This document shows positions 32,881 through 45,616 of a DNA stretch of 64,000 nt, one piece after another. Where the stretch lies: NCBI GenBank assembly GCA_032191485.1, contig JAVDOI010000041.1:1-64000 (forward strand), given 5' to 3'. The notes under the pieces are model-generated. The model saw only the letters and a list, made by a program, of their open reading frames with translations, was not told where the DNA came from and did not search any database. The translations under genes were made by a program, and so were the position numbers. The DNA is from Leptoclinus maculatus (taxonomy: Eukaryota; Chordata; Actinopteri; Perciformes; Stichaeidae). Within the stretch, counting starts at the first letter, position 1; every line of letters begins with the position of its first letter.

Positions 32881-35800
32881 ACTCTGTCAGGCTGGTGAAT
32901 GGGACTAGTCTGTGCTCAGGCAGACTGGAGGTGAAGTCTAACCAGTCTAACCAGTGGTGGTCCTCAGTGTGTGAAGATGACTTTGACCAGCAGGATGCAG
33001 AGGTGGTCTGTAGGGAGCTTGGCTGTGGGGCTCCTTCAGTCCTCCAGGGGGCGCTCTATGGAGAAGTGGAGGCTCCAATGTGGACCAAAGAGTTCCAGTG
33101 TGGAGGCCATGAGTCTGCTCTCCTGGACTGTAGAAGCTCAGGCTCAGATAGAAACACCTGCTCACCTGGCAAAGCTGTTGGACTCACCTGCTCAGGTAGA
33201 AGAGGAGCTGCAGCTTTGATCTGGTTAATTTCTGTTCTACTGAAACTCACTTTGTTCTTTACTGATGACTCTCTTGTTTCTGTTCAGAACCTGTCAGGTT
33301 GGTGGGAGGAGACAGTCACTGTGCAGGAACACTGGAGGTGAAACATCAAGGAGACTGGAGACCAGTAGATGACTCTGACTCGATCCTGAAGAAAGCAGCT
33401 GTTGTCTGTAGAGATCTGGACTGTGGCTCTGATGTTTCTATCAGACGGAGAGAGGAGTCCTCATGGAGATTTGTGTGGAGGATCAACTCTAACTGTAATC
33501 ACTCTGGATCTCCTCTGAGAGAGTGTTTAACATCAGGTTACTCTTCCTCCATCCTGAATGTCATCTGCTCAGGTAAGCCCATCAGTGACATCATCTATGA
33601 CATCATCTCTGACAGCAATGTTTCCAGTATGTTCCTTCCTCCCTCACAGTGACAGTTGTGGTGGTAAATATTCCTCTACCCTCTTTGCGTGAGTCTTTTA
33701 AAGCTGAAATAAATAATACTGAAAACCAGGTTGTCTTTTAAGTATTAATTCTCTGCGCAGAGAAGGTTCAATCATCACAACAGAATGCGTACAGTCTCAG
33801 TGAGGAAGAACCAAGAACAAAGTGAACAAGCTTTCTTTATACAGAATGAGCAAAGGTGGGCCGATGGCCAATGTTACAGACATTTGGTCTCAGACTGATA
33901 GAAACAATGAACAACAAACGGCCAGCAACCCAAACAAGCGGCCCAAAGGCCTTGGTGGTGGAACATTCTCATACAACACAGTTAGTTATCTTTGTGAACA
34001 GGCAAGGGAGAATTCTTCTTCTGCACAACAGAGACACGGTGAAGTTCAACAAAGTTCAGAGTAAAACTACTTATGCATGAATACAATATACTGAGTAGAA
34101 ATATATACTACGTTAAAGATTACCATTACACAGCCAGTGGGTTTCCATTGGACTGAACTGTAAAGTTATTCAGGACAATGACATCCTGAAGTGTAGAGAG
34201 GTGGGCTTGTTTCTGGAAGCTTCAAACCCTCCATAGACTGCTGAGCTCCACCTGAGAGGACACACCTGTCTGTCTGTCTGTCAGACCTGTGACATCACGT
34301 CCTTATTCAGGGTCCATCTTGTTCAACGGAGGGTAAACCTGCTGCTTCAGCCAATCATCATTGTGTCCTCCTCAATGTACGGGGTCTCTGAGGCCCAGCA
34401 GCAGGGGGCTCGGGTGCTCAGGCGCTCCACCTTCACCTTCTGCTGCTCCATCCAGCCACAGTACCCAGGAGGCTCCTTCCAGCTCACCTTCACCTCCTCC
34501 AACTCAGCACACAACTACACCCAGCCAGGTGTCAATCACTCTGCCGACTTCCTGTTTCCTGCTGCAGAGCCCGCCCACCAAGGAAGCTACAGCTGTGTTT
34601 ATCACCTCTATGTTTTTAATCATACCTTCTCCTCTGAGAGCCGTCTGCTCTCCATCACTGTCTTAGGTAAGCTGACTGTTTACATGCAGGTTTGAAGATG
34701 ATTGGTCCAAACTGACTGAAGATGATCAGCTGACCACAGAGTCCATGCATGTTGTTGTTTCTGGAATCACACGGTGACTCCTGTCGTTGTGTTACACATG
34801 TCATATAGTAACCAAACCTAAACAAAGTCTATGAATGGCAACAGCTAACAATCTACTGTAGGACAGAGCAGGTTTGGTTACCAGGATAACTCTGGTTCTC
34901 TGAGAACTGAAGCAGCTTCTGACGTGACCAATCACAAAGCTCCACTGCCACCACATCAGTCATAACACCACTTGGCCCCCAACTCACCATATTCAAGTGT
35001 AGTTCCTCCGCCTATCAGAAGCAAGAAGGGCGGTGTGCTCCGATGCCTCACTCAGAGAACCAGGGTTATCCTGGAAACCAAACGTTGAGACAGTCGTTAA
35101 CGACAGCAATTACACTTTCAATTGACTCTTCACTAAGTCCCGCCCCTCTAACATAACTGGCCAATCACAGCGTAGCATGGTCCAGCTCTGACCAGCAGCT
35201 CTGGTGATGAAAACAGGACGTAGGTGATGACATCATTGTAACATGAAACCAAGACTAACCAGATTCTCTCTAGTGACCACCAGGGTGTGACTCCTCTGGT
35301 TGTATAGAAGTCTATGAGAAAATGACTCTACTTCTCTCTTGATTTATTACCTCAGTAAACATTGTAAACATGAGTTTATGGTCTCAATCTCTAGTTTCAA
35401 GTCTTCTTCAATACAGCATGATGTTCATTTAGTAAATGATGGTCCATTTAGAGTCAAACAGACCATAAAGCAGGGGATGCTTTAGGGCGGGGCTACACAG
35501 TGATTGACAGGTCTCTACCAGAGACGTATACTGCGTCTCTACGTCACTCCTCCTCAGTCCAGATATGGTCACTTCCTGTTCACTGGTTGCAAAAAACCAA
35601 GATGGCGACGGCCACAGTCCACAAACCATTGAGTGACGTCACGACGACTACGTCCACTTCTTCTATAACGTCTGTGGTTCAAACAGTGAACATGAAGTAA
35701 ACATGAAGAGTAATACGTGTCAGTGATTGTAGATTTCAGGGTCAATGGGAGCTGTTGGACTCATGATGTCGTGTGATGTGATGACTGTCCATGTGTTTGT

Positions 35801-36518
35801 TCAGATCCAACGCCTCTGATCATCAAAGTGATCGTCCTGCCGCTGTTTCTGCTGGTGGTGAACATTGCCCTTTACTCCTACTGTAAGGTACTGACACACG
35901 TCTGTTGTTTAGACCAGCCACTGAAATGAAGCTCTCGCTCTGTGTTCAGTGAACTGAAGACAGGTGTGGTGGCCCGTTCTTTGTTCTTCTTCCTATATAC
36001 TGGGCCACGTTACGGGGCTCCGTTTCTGACTCACACATCAAACAGTCCAAATGACAACTCTTGCAGACGCTGATTCCTTTGCCGTCACTTGATTGATTTA
36101 TTTTCACTTTCGACAAATTTAACAGCAAAACATAATGAGTTTAACGTGAGGTGAAAGACTGTCCCGATGCCCCGTTCTACACAAAGGAAAAACCAACTCG
36201 AGACTCAGTCCCACCTCTTCCTCTGATACCAGCTGATCCTGGAAAAAAGCAAAATTAGAAATGATGATTTGTAATCAAAACTAAAACTATGGCTCTAACA
36301 GGACTGTGCTGTCATGTCTCTGCAGGCCAACAGGGGGCAGATGCCGTGCAGACAGAAGAACACTGAGCTGGATCATTATATCCTGGTTGTTCCTGCAGAA
36401 GAAGAAGAAGAAGAAGAAGAAGAAGAAGAAGGAGCTCAGGGAGCAGAGTAGCTCCTCCAAGGAGCTCATCTCACATCCAGATGATTTCTACCACACAACC
36501 ACCACCAGCTCCCTTTGA
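32881..36518 (+). CDS. SRCR/Ig-domain membrane receptor, partial gene
   Basis: Exons by splice signals: SRCR-1 32881-33195 (eight cysteines, starts DSVRLVNG), SRCR-2 33288-33572 (six cysteines, starts EPVRLVGG), an Ig-like exon ending at 34666 (start about 34285-34320, uncertain), transmembrane exon 35805-35887 (LIIKVIVLPLFLLVVNIALY), and tail exon 36399-36518 ending TTTTSSL-stop. Clean phase-1 junctions link SRCR-1 to SRCR-2 and Ig to TM. The predicted product is a type I surface protein resembling fish scavenger receptors that bind microbial or endogenous ligands. The tail starts with about 11 Lys encoded by an (AAG)n tract, which may vary between alleles. The signal-peptide exon was not found, and the phase from SRCR-2 into the Ig exon does not join cleanly. 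The gene may therefore have a missed exon or be broken. Confidence 0.7.
34871..35083. mobile_element. Short non-autonomous element (MITE) in the receptor intron
   Basis: A 33-34-bp inverted repeat, 34872-34904 against 35051-35083, with two mismatches by eye. It includes the word gttctctgag and its complement. About 146 bp lies between the arms, with no coding capacity. It sits between the Ig and transmembrane exons. The parent transposon family was not identified. Confidence 0.75.
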
Positions 36519-39242
36519 TATGCATGTTCCCTTAAACCAGAAGGCTGAATATGATATCACATTATTATAGCCCGTCTTTCTTCCTCTCAACAATGTGTTG
36601 GTCTCTCCACACGTTCTGACTTCCTGTCTGTGGCTCTCAGCTCCAAGCCCATTGGTTCCTGCTGAAGACGTGACTCTTTAAAAACACCTCACAGATATAA
36701 AGTTTCATTTAAAAGTAGATTTGAGAGCAGGTTTACCAGAGTCCAAGCAGAAACCAAAGACTATGAGGAACAATGTTAATGTGAGATATTAGAATAAACA
36801 TGAAACATTGACTTCTATCTTCTACATTCTGTAGAACGATACTCAATGTTGACAATCTGTTGCTGTTTGTCCTTTAAAAATATAATGAACTTCATGACTT
36901 CATTTATTGTAGTGAGCAAGATTTTGGCAGCAGGACAACATTTAGCTAAAAGATAATCATAATAATACAAATATGAACAACGTCCCGCTGTGATCAGCCC
37001 CTAAAACCTCATTTATTTGTCATTCAGAAATGTTACTATTTTGCTCATTGTTGTTCTTCATGATTTTACTTCATTTTGTAATTAAGGCTTTTCTTATTTC
37101 GTAAGAATGTTGTTATTAAGGATTTTGCTTATTTGTTATAATTAAGGATTTTGCTTGCATCATAAGACGATTTTGCTTGTTTTTTTTATAATTAGAGGGT
37201 TTTACTTAAAACATATGCATTGTGGTTAATTTAGTAATTTAGGATATTACTTATTTCATAAGAATTTTGCTTATTTTGTACTTCATGAATGTAAATAATG
37301 TTGCAATCAAGGAATTTACAATTTTTGTTATAGTTAAGGATTTTGCTTATTTCATAAGAACATTGCCATTATGGATTTAGCTTGTTTTTTCTAATTAAGA
37401 TTTTTGCTTATTTCACAATAATTTAGCTAATTGTTGTTCTTCGTGAATTGAGTTAATTTTGTAATTAAGGAATTTAAAAAAAAGAATAAAGGATTTTGCT
37501 TAAATCATGAGCGTTTCGCTTGATTTTGTAATTAACAAAATTACCTTTTTCATTCAAATGTAACTTATTTTATACTTCATGAATTTACAATATTATGTAA
37601 TTAAGGATTTTGCTTATTAATAATATTGTAATTATGTTTTTTTCTTATTTCATAAGTTTATTTAATTTTCTAAATAAGGATTTTGCATATTTCATAAGAA
37701 CTTTGGTTCTTATTTTTGTATTTAAGTATTTAGATTACTTTTGTGCTAAAAGGATTTTGATACAAAATATCCTCCAAATCGAACAATGTGAATAAAATAT
37801 GAACACATACGTAAAACTAAACACACATACTTGTACTGCACAGATGCATCTAGTACTACTTTAACAAAGTACTTTAACCTTCTAGTAACGAGCCCTATTT
37901 TTAGGCTTCTGCTCGAAAATACTATACCCATACTCAAAGGGGCCTTACTCTCGAACTACAAGGTCTATTTGAATAATAGACCTTGATTATTAAATCACAA
38001 TTATTGATAATACTATATTAAATGAGGCTATTGAAAGCCTATTGAAACCATCCAGCATCATAGCAAATGATTGCAGTAGTCATACAAAAAAAGAATTGGC
38101 GTGAATAGAGTGAAGTAGGCCAGAGCAAGAGACATAAACGTACGAGAGGTCACGAAAGGTCGTCATTTGAGAAACAGCCTCTCCAGCTGTTCCATTGTAC
38201 TTTTATAACTTAAATAACGATATATTTAACTTCCTTTATCCTTGTACATGCACAATCTATCACATACAGCAGTTTGGCATCATTTTTGAGAGCTAGAATC
38301 TTCTCCAAAGCCTCTTGGGGCCGCCGACTCACGGCAGCATGCGCTATAGCGTGTGTTTGAGTGCACATTTCTTAGCCTGTGGTTGGTCAATTCAATACTA
38401 CGACACATCTATACACATGTTAGGATCTAGCCAATGCAGTGGAGGCAACAGGCAATCAGTTTTGATTGACAGGATCGTTTTCCGGAAAATCCCGATTTAC
38501 GCAGGCGGACCCTGCCTAAAAGCCCGATTCTCAAAATGTTGAAACGTGGTCCTCCGGGTTTATTTGACCCCCCTTTGTTCAGGAAATACTTTTATCAGAC
38601 AGTAAAACCACAGAAGAAGTCGAATTCACCGGTAAAAATGGATTATGAGGACTATTTCGTCAAGATTTATCTCATGGTGAGTGCAAATTCAGAATTCTTC
38701 AGCGGGGTGAATGGCTTGTTTATGCTCACTGTTTTGCGGGTAACGTTTGAACCGTTTTTTACGGAGAGTAAATCCGAAGTGTTCGGTAGAATCCGGGTGG
38801 AATGCTAATGCTGTTAAGTAGCAAGAGGAGCTATCGGAGCTAATAGATCGCCGGTCGGAGGACTTTTTCGAGTGCGTATCTTGTGAAATGAAAGCGAAAA
38901 AATGACGATATTTTGGTAGCTGTTCTGAAAGGTTCTGTTAGATCGTGTTTAATTGTGTTTTCCGTGTGTAAAATGTTATACATGGTTCTGTTCATCAGAA
39001 GCTCTTCGTTAAGCTGGTATACGACATGTTTGTAGGATTATTATATTTGTTGCTGAACATTGCATTGTGCGGTACCACTCGGCACTGCTCGGTACCGCAC
39101 CTGCCCCAATTGGGCGCCTGCTCTGTGACTTGAGGCCTTGCAGCTGATTGTCATGTGTGCCTGATCCTTGAATTACAGAGTTTTTGGTCCCTATGTATAT
39201 GATCAATTTTAAGGTGGAAACTCTTCTCTTTTCTGCTCCCAG
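36519..39242. other. Intergenic: degenerate 'aaggattttgctta' minisatellite and a possible exon
   Basis: Positions 37080-37740 are filled with variants of attaaggattttgcttattt and cataagaa, an AT-rich degenerate minisatellite of roughly 40-60 bp units. At 38536 an ATG opens a 141-nt frame that reaches a consensus donor (gtgagt at 38677). It follows a relatively CpG-containing stretch, so it could be a first coding exon, but its protein is not recognisable. A perfect 10-bp-stem inverted repeat lies at 39067-39100 (gtgcggtacc and ggtaccgcac). Confidence 0.45.
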
Positions 39243-42200
39243 GTTGAAAATGAAACCCGATGTGGTTCTGAGACGTCTGGCCATTGCCGTGGCTTCTAAT
39301 GACCACAGCTACACGCCTCAGCTGGTCTCCGTTGCGGTCGGGAAGAACCGGCGTTCCCTGCAGGAGATCAGAGATATCCGGATCCCCAGCAATGTCACGG
39401 GCTACGTAGCCCTCTTGGAGAATGCCAACATCACACACCCCTGTGAGCCACCACCTGTCGATCTGTCTGCTTAGTGGAGTGTTTATTTACCTCAGGCTTG
39501 TGTGTTCCTTCACCGATGACTTGGAGAGGAACTGTCTTTCTCATATGCACCCCTCCTGTGGAGACAGAGCTTCTGTCAGCTACAGAAGAGCAGCCGCCGC
39601 TGGGTTCATAGATAGTTGGGTGGTTAAATGCCTCACTTTGAATCCTCATGCAAGCCTCCATAAACTCTTGATTTCCACCTTCACCCTCAGGTCTCAAAGG
39701 ACCATATGTGGAGACACATCTACCTTTTATTAGAAGTTGTCTAGCCACACAGAAGCAAGGCTAAAACACACAAGCTCTGTTTTTGCTAGGGGATATATAT
39801 TTATATATATATATATATATGAATGAATGAGGAAAACAGAAACTGAGGATCGATTGGTCCAGGCAGCTGTGAGCAGGAAAACAGCTAGCAGAGGTTCAGA
39901 TAATGGTGACAAGTTCATCATTGTATTTTGATTATGTGGCTCTGTATGATTTGCAAAAATCACAATGAGCCAAATAAAATGCTTTGCATTGGATTTAGTT
40001 TCTCATATTTGCGATTAGGTTCATTTGTGTCTCCCTCAATCATCATCAGCTCTCAGAGGGAGAAGCAACCTGTTGTGGCATTCTTTTTGCGTGATGTATT
40101 CCATCAGTCTGCTAACTGCATCATCTCTTCTGGCACCAAACCCCAGACATCAAGATTAACATGAAGCGGTGCCTGAGCGACGGATGTGACACGCGGATTC
40201 GTGTCTTGAAGACACTGGGCTATCAGATTACCAAGAGCAAAGAGGTGTCTGTTTCGGATGCTTCAGCCATCTGGTACCTGTCTCTCCTCACCTCCTTGGT
40301 CACCGCATCCATGGACACCAACCCTGCTCTGGCTCAGACTGTCCTTCAGAGCACACAGTAAGACACACCCCCCTTCTGGTTTTGAATATGTAATAGAAAG
40401 AAAGAAAGAATGTGTGTAAGTGTAGTGTTTTGTCCAGTGCTTGTGTTCTGAGGGCTTTTTTGTGTGTCTTGTGTTTCTCCTAGACGAGCCTTATGACACA
40501 TGCCTCCGTTGTCCCGAACACCGTCGTCCACAGAGTTCCCCAAGTTCTTCTCTTTGAACATCCTGGAGGAGGTGGATGGATTTCTCCTCAGGATAGCAGA
40601 GTAATGACCTGCTGCGATCATATCAGCACACTCACCCATCACTGCCACGCTCAGCTCGTAACGCTGACGTCATCGCGTTGAAAACTGACTCAAATCAAAG
40701 TATTGATTTCCCAGGGCGATAAAACTCTATTTCCGTTCCGTTTGATCTGTAAATCATTAACAGCAGCAGCAGCAACAACATGACTAAAATAAACCTCACT
40801 GGCTAATTATCAACCATAGTTCTGTAGGCTATGTTTATTCACACATACAGTCGACATTGTTCCCACAATGTTGGTCTAAACTGGAGTTTTTGTCAGCAAA
40901 TTTTGGAACATTTGGAATTCATGACCCCGCATGAAAATATACTTATTTAGAGGAAATACGCCTGACACTCTGAAATAGAGCCACAAAAGATCATTTGATT
41001 GGACACAAGTTGCACTTCCAAACTAACTAGTTTGTTCTTTGCTCCCGTGTAGCTGCTGTGTGAGTCCCGATGCAGAATTGACCCTCCTGGCCTTCGCTCT
41101 GGCCAGAGGCAGCGTGGCAAAAGTGCTCCAGGCGCTGTCCTGCATCAGCGATCATTTAAAGACGGAGTACGAGGCCTCCTCCCTCATCGTGCCTTTGGCC
41201 TCCGTTAGGCTGCGGCTACTTAATCGCAATGGTAACGCCCTGCTTTACTCTGATTCACACGAGGCCGTTTGAAACCTTAGACCGGGGAGAGAAAGTGCTG
41301 AGCCGACAAGGAGGAGATGCATTAGTGGACTACTCGGTGGAAAATCGCTTATTCTGTTACAAAGCTGCACTTCAGTGTGGTGAAAGTTGCCTCCCAGTAT
41401 AGGAATGAAATGATAACCTCTATGGACAATGATCAGCTGATGTCATAGGGAATGTCATAATGCGTTGTGTTACAGGGAAGCCCCTCCAGTTGCACCTCCA
41501 TAACCAAATGTTTTTACACTCCAAAGGTTTCCTCACAGAAGGTGGCAGAAAGAGAGCCAGTGTGATCCTGTCGACAGAGGACCAGAGTAACTTCCAGATC
41601 ACTCCGATGAAGATCAAAGTGAGGCTCCGTTTGATTTCACCGTTTCATTGAGAATTTCAAAGCGACGGCGACGGAGGATTTCCGGTGCTTAACGCTTCCT
41701 CTCCGGTTTGTGTGATCGGGTGTGAAAAGGAGCCATTGGTGTGAAATGCGGCCTGGTGTTCACTTACAAGGAGGAAGACGCTACAAGGACTTCAAAGAGT
41801 TTGTACGAGACAAGTAAGGATCCCTTTACAGCCGGCTGAATCTTACTTTTCATGATATTTCAGAGGACAGCTGTGATGAGCAGAAACATGCTGCCAAATG
41901 TATTACATGCAGGACAATCTAAGAAGACGATACTGGTTCAGTATAGTTAGTCTGTGTGAGTTCTGGCACCCCTCAGCAGTGTGGGGGTCTGCCTTAGTGG
42001 TTCATTTGAATGGCTGACACACCATTCTGTCACCTGACCTGCAGTGTGAAGATTCCAACACAGTCAGAGGACGAGCCGATCGGCTGCTTTGAGCTTGAGG
42101 ATGACTGGAACGATGTGGAGATCAAGCTGCAGCAGTGTCGCGTTGCAAAGGTACACACTGCATCCAGGACACACTTTGTCTTTCTTCCTCACATTTCAAC

Positions 42201-43346
42201 CTCATCATTTCATTCTGTAACACTGTTTTGTGTTACTTCAACATCTTGTTATTTGGTAGTATTCAGGGCTTCCTAAATGCACTAAAAAGAGAACAGGTAT
42301 GGCTCCATACTAAAGTAGGCTAAATGAAGGCCATCGTTTTCAATGTGCTGTCATTGTCAAGGAACAACAGCTCTCATTCTTCTGTTTTCCTTGTCTCAGT
42401 TCCTGATGGTGACATTCCTCTGCACCAGGCAGGACTCTGCCGAGCGCCTTGGACTGCAGTCCCTCACCTTCAGTGGCTATCTGTGTCCCGGGCCAGAGAG
42501 GCTCGGAGACCTGGACAACCTCAGTCCAGAGGGGGAGAGCTTGGACTGTGATGCTGCCACTGGCCTTCGTCTACTTAACAAGACCCTCTTCTTCATCCAG
42601 CAGCTTACAGGAGACGTGGTGACTGCTCATCACTACCGCAGTAATCATTTAAATATCAGTAATATCAATAGATTTTGGTGGGATTACCGTGAAATACCAC
42701 TCTATAGCTGAAGACATTGCACGTTGTTTTCAGTCTGCCCACTTATTGTCATTAGGAGACACGCAACATGTCCTTTTACTGTACTGCTGAACTGTTGAGG
42801 GTAAAGGGATACTTCATATGTATGATGGTTCATGTGTTGTGTTACTTTGTTGTTGTTGTTAAAGACTGTCGCCCTCTCACTCCATTTCTGCAGGATGCCG
42901 CTCACTTCAAGCAGAAGTATCTTCTGGACTTCAGTGGTCTCGGCCTGAACCTCTTTTGGAACTTCTACAGTAAACTCAGGGAGATGTGAGTAGCAGTACT
43001 GTCACTGCAGCCATAAGTACAACAATAATGACCATTTGGCCTGATCAGGCTCATTGGTCAGTCACTGGAACACATGCATTGGTATGAGGGTCTCACTTGT
43101 AATAGAGCATTTGTCTTTGTCACAGTGAGGGAGAGGAGGTGTTGAAGAGCAGAGTCCTGCTGCTCCAACTGATGCAGAACTGTTTCCCCATGCTGCCCGA
43201 CCCGCTGGATCCCCGGGGCCCAGAGGAGAGCAGAGGGCCAGATGAAGGAGCCACAGCAGCGGCTTGTCCATCCACGTCTAGCAGTGCAGAGCCTCCGTCT
43301 GAACCTGTTAGGGCCGTCTGCGAACTCTACACTCACCTTTGCCTCG
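39243..43346 (+). pseudogene. zzef1: zzef1-like fragment (DOC domain and following region), broken
   Basis: Ten exon-like blocks match ZZEF1 (zinc finger ZZ-type and EF-hand protein 1) from the DOC/APC10-like domain onward: 39243-39442, 40147-40357, 40484-40600, 41053-41231, 41475-41619, about 41715-41816, 42045-42150, 42400-42640, 42894-42985 and 43126-43346. Telltale stretches are NVTGYVALLENANI, RCLSDGCDTRI, SVSDASAIWYLSLLTS, LLAFALARGSVAKV and KLQQCRVAKFLMVTFLCTRQ. Exons for the EF-hand start and for everything after about a quarter of the roughly 2,960-residue family length are absent. It is broken: in-frame TGA at 40494-40496, another TGA and a frameshift in the 41715-41816 block, and no AG acceptor before that block. 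Whether the intact gene lies elsewhere cannot be told here. Confidence 0.85.
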
Positions 43347-43850
43347 GTAAGAACCCGCCGGCTTTGGTACAAATGGGAGTAGTGAGACGTGTTTGGTGGA
43401 ATGGTCACCAATGGATAAAGCAATCACAAGGAACGTTCATGTTGTGTTGATTTCGGCGGCCCTTGTGGACAATAGCGGTAGTGTTTCTATGAGCACCAGC
43501 GGCTCATGTCGTGAAGGTCTTGAGCTGTTTTGGAAGCGTGTGAAAGAAGGATGCAACAGATGTCAAATGTGCTTTTTAAGCCCAGCTGTTTGCAGGATGC
43601 ACAGCAATGATAGCGCAGCAGAACAATTTAAGTTCTTCTCTTATCTTATGAGGTAATGTACCTGAATTCGTGGCTATGTAATATTAATAACCGTAATATG
43701 ACGATGTTGAAGCAAAGTAAACTTTGTTTAAAAACAAATATATGAACCACTGAAATGTTCAGCAACTGAGGAAGACAGTAGCTGTGCAATGAGATAATAA
43801 GATAACGGGAAACAATATGCTGATGCGTCTTCATCTGTGTTTGTTCTCAG
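43347..43850. other. Spacer between the zzef1 and appl1 fragments
   Basis: About 500 bp. No zzef1 continuation and no exon for the appl1 BAR domain is seen, so the boundary between the two gene fragments falls here. No repeat or breakpoint signature was recognised. Confidence 0.45.
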
Positions 43851-44098
43851 ATCAGTTTCTTTAAACTGGGTTCAGAAAATCTCACCCAGCAGTGGGAGGA
43901 CTTCCTGGGAACCATAGGAACCAGTGTCCAGAAGTAAGACTCCCCCCTCCCCCCCCTCCCCCATCACCTCCTCATGTTTGTTTGTTCTACAGTCAAGGTC
44001 TCAAATGCTTTGTTTTATTTACTTGAACTCAGTTTAAGTTTGAGGAATATTGCAAAATGGATGGAAACATGACAGCAAAGTGAAGGCCAACATGTGAC

Positions 44099-44129
<31 letters not shown>

Positions 44130-44323
44130 AGCGTGCGTCGGGAGATGGAGAAGGAGGTCGGGCAGATGCAGGAGACCATCCAGGAGATGGAGACGTCATG
44201 TGACCAACTGTACGCACCGTGTGACCCTGACCCCGCCCACTCGCCCGTCTGTCGCAACCTGACCAGGAAACAGGGCTACCTGTAAATCCGCAAGTAGGAC
44301 ACACACACACACACACATGCATG

Positions 44324-44375
<52 letters not shown>

Positions 44376-45581
44376 TTGAAATCAAACACCTTTACTAAGC
44401 TTGTTTGCAAGATGTTTAGTCAATGCTGATCTATAAAGGATACCATGAAGCACATCTTTAAGGGAAAAACACAGAATAGAAATATTGACTCATAAATAGT
44501 CACTGATTGTTTTGTGTTACACTCAAACAAATTGCTCCCATATTTACGCCATTGACTGGACTGAAAACAAATCAAACATAATACAAAATAAAATCATACA
44601 AGTAAAAAGATGTTAAACATAAACTAAACATTTAAAATGAGCTGTTATCTGGTGTTGAAGTTGAAAATAAGTTTTGCCGTTGGTGTCGTCTTCCAGGACC
44701 TAACGTAGCTCTTCTTTGTGTCCCTCAGTAAGACGGGGCTGGTGTCTTCGTCCTGGGAGCGTCAGTACTTCTTCACGCAGGGCGGTAATCTGATGCAGCA
44801 GGGCCGCGGCGAGGTGGCGGGCGGTCTGGTCACCGACCTCGACAACAGTTCCGTCATGGCGGTCGACTGCGACGACCGGCGCTTCTGCTTCCAGGTCACT
44901 TCCTTCGATGGCAAGAAGTGAGAGGACTCCCGCTGTTCTTTAACATTTGTGCTTCGAGATGTTTTCTCCATTCTTAAGTGTTCAAGACACGGAGGAGTAT
45001 AAATGCCACTTTTGTGCTTTTCGTCAGGCTGGTGTGGCTCCAGTCGGAGAGCAGGAAGGACTGCGAGGAGGTAAAATGATTTCTTTCTCCTGTCACGTGA
45101 CCTGCTCTGTTTTTGTCTTCACGCCGTCTCCTCTGCTGCTTTCCTCCTCCAGTGGATCTCCACCATCAACAACATCTCCCAAAGGATCTACCTGAGTGAG
45201 AACGCAGAGGTCTGTGTCCTACTTCCCTCATTAACTTCCATTTCATGTGTTTTTATTTACTCGGTCACTGGTCGTTTGGCAGCCATCTTTAGATGTAGTC
45301 CAGCCTGGTTTCACACTTCTGATTTGTCGATTTGATAAAAGAACGTAAGTCGACCAATCGGAGCAAAATACATGTCCGCATATATAAAAGGACGTCTTAT
45401 GACCTGGCACTACCACAGACATCGCACATCCACAAGTCACCACCACTGTTAACTAAAGTCAGACGCTGTCATCCCATTGGCAGGAGCTGGCAGCCAGAGT
45501 GAACCAATCAGCTCTCGAGGCCGTGACGCCGTCGCCGTCCTTCCAGCAGAGACACGAGAGCATGAGGCCCAGCAGGTAGGT

Positions 45582-45616
<35 letters not shown>

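Noticed and set aside
36326..36450. Alternative receptor exon giving a poly-Glu tail
   Set aside because: It needs a different acceptor and ends early. The AAG-phase exon gives a longer, plausible Ser/Thr tail ending at 36518.
38536..38676. Possible first exon (ATG to gtgagt) of an unknown gene or of zzef1
   Set aside because: No similarity recognised to any zzef1 start or other protein, and no in-phase follow-on exon found. Kept only as a remark.
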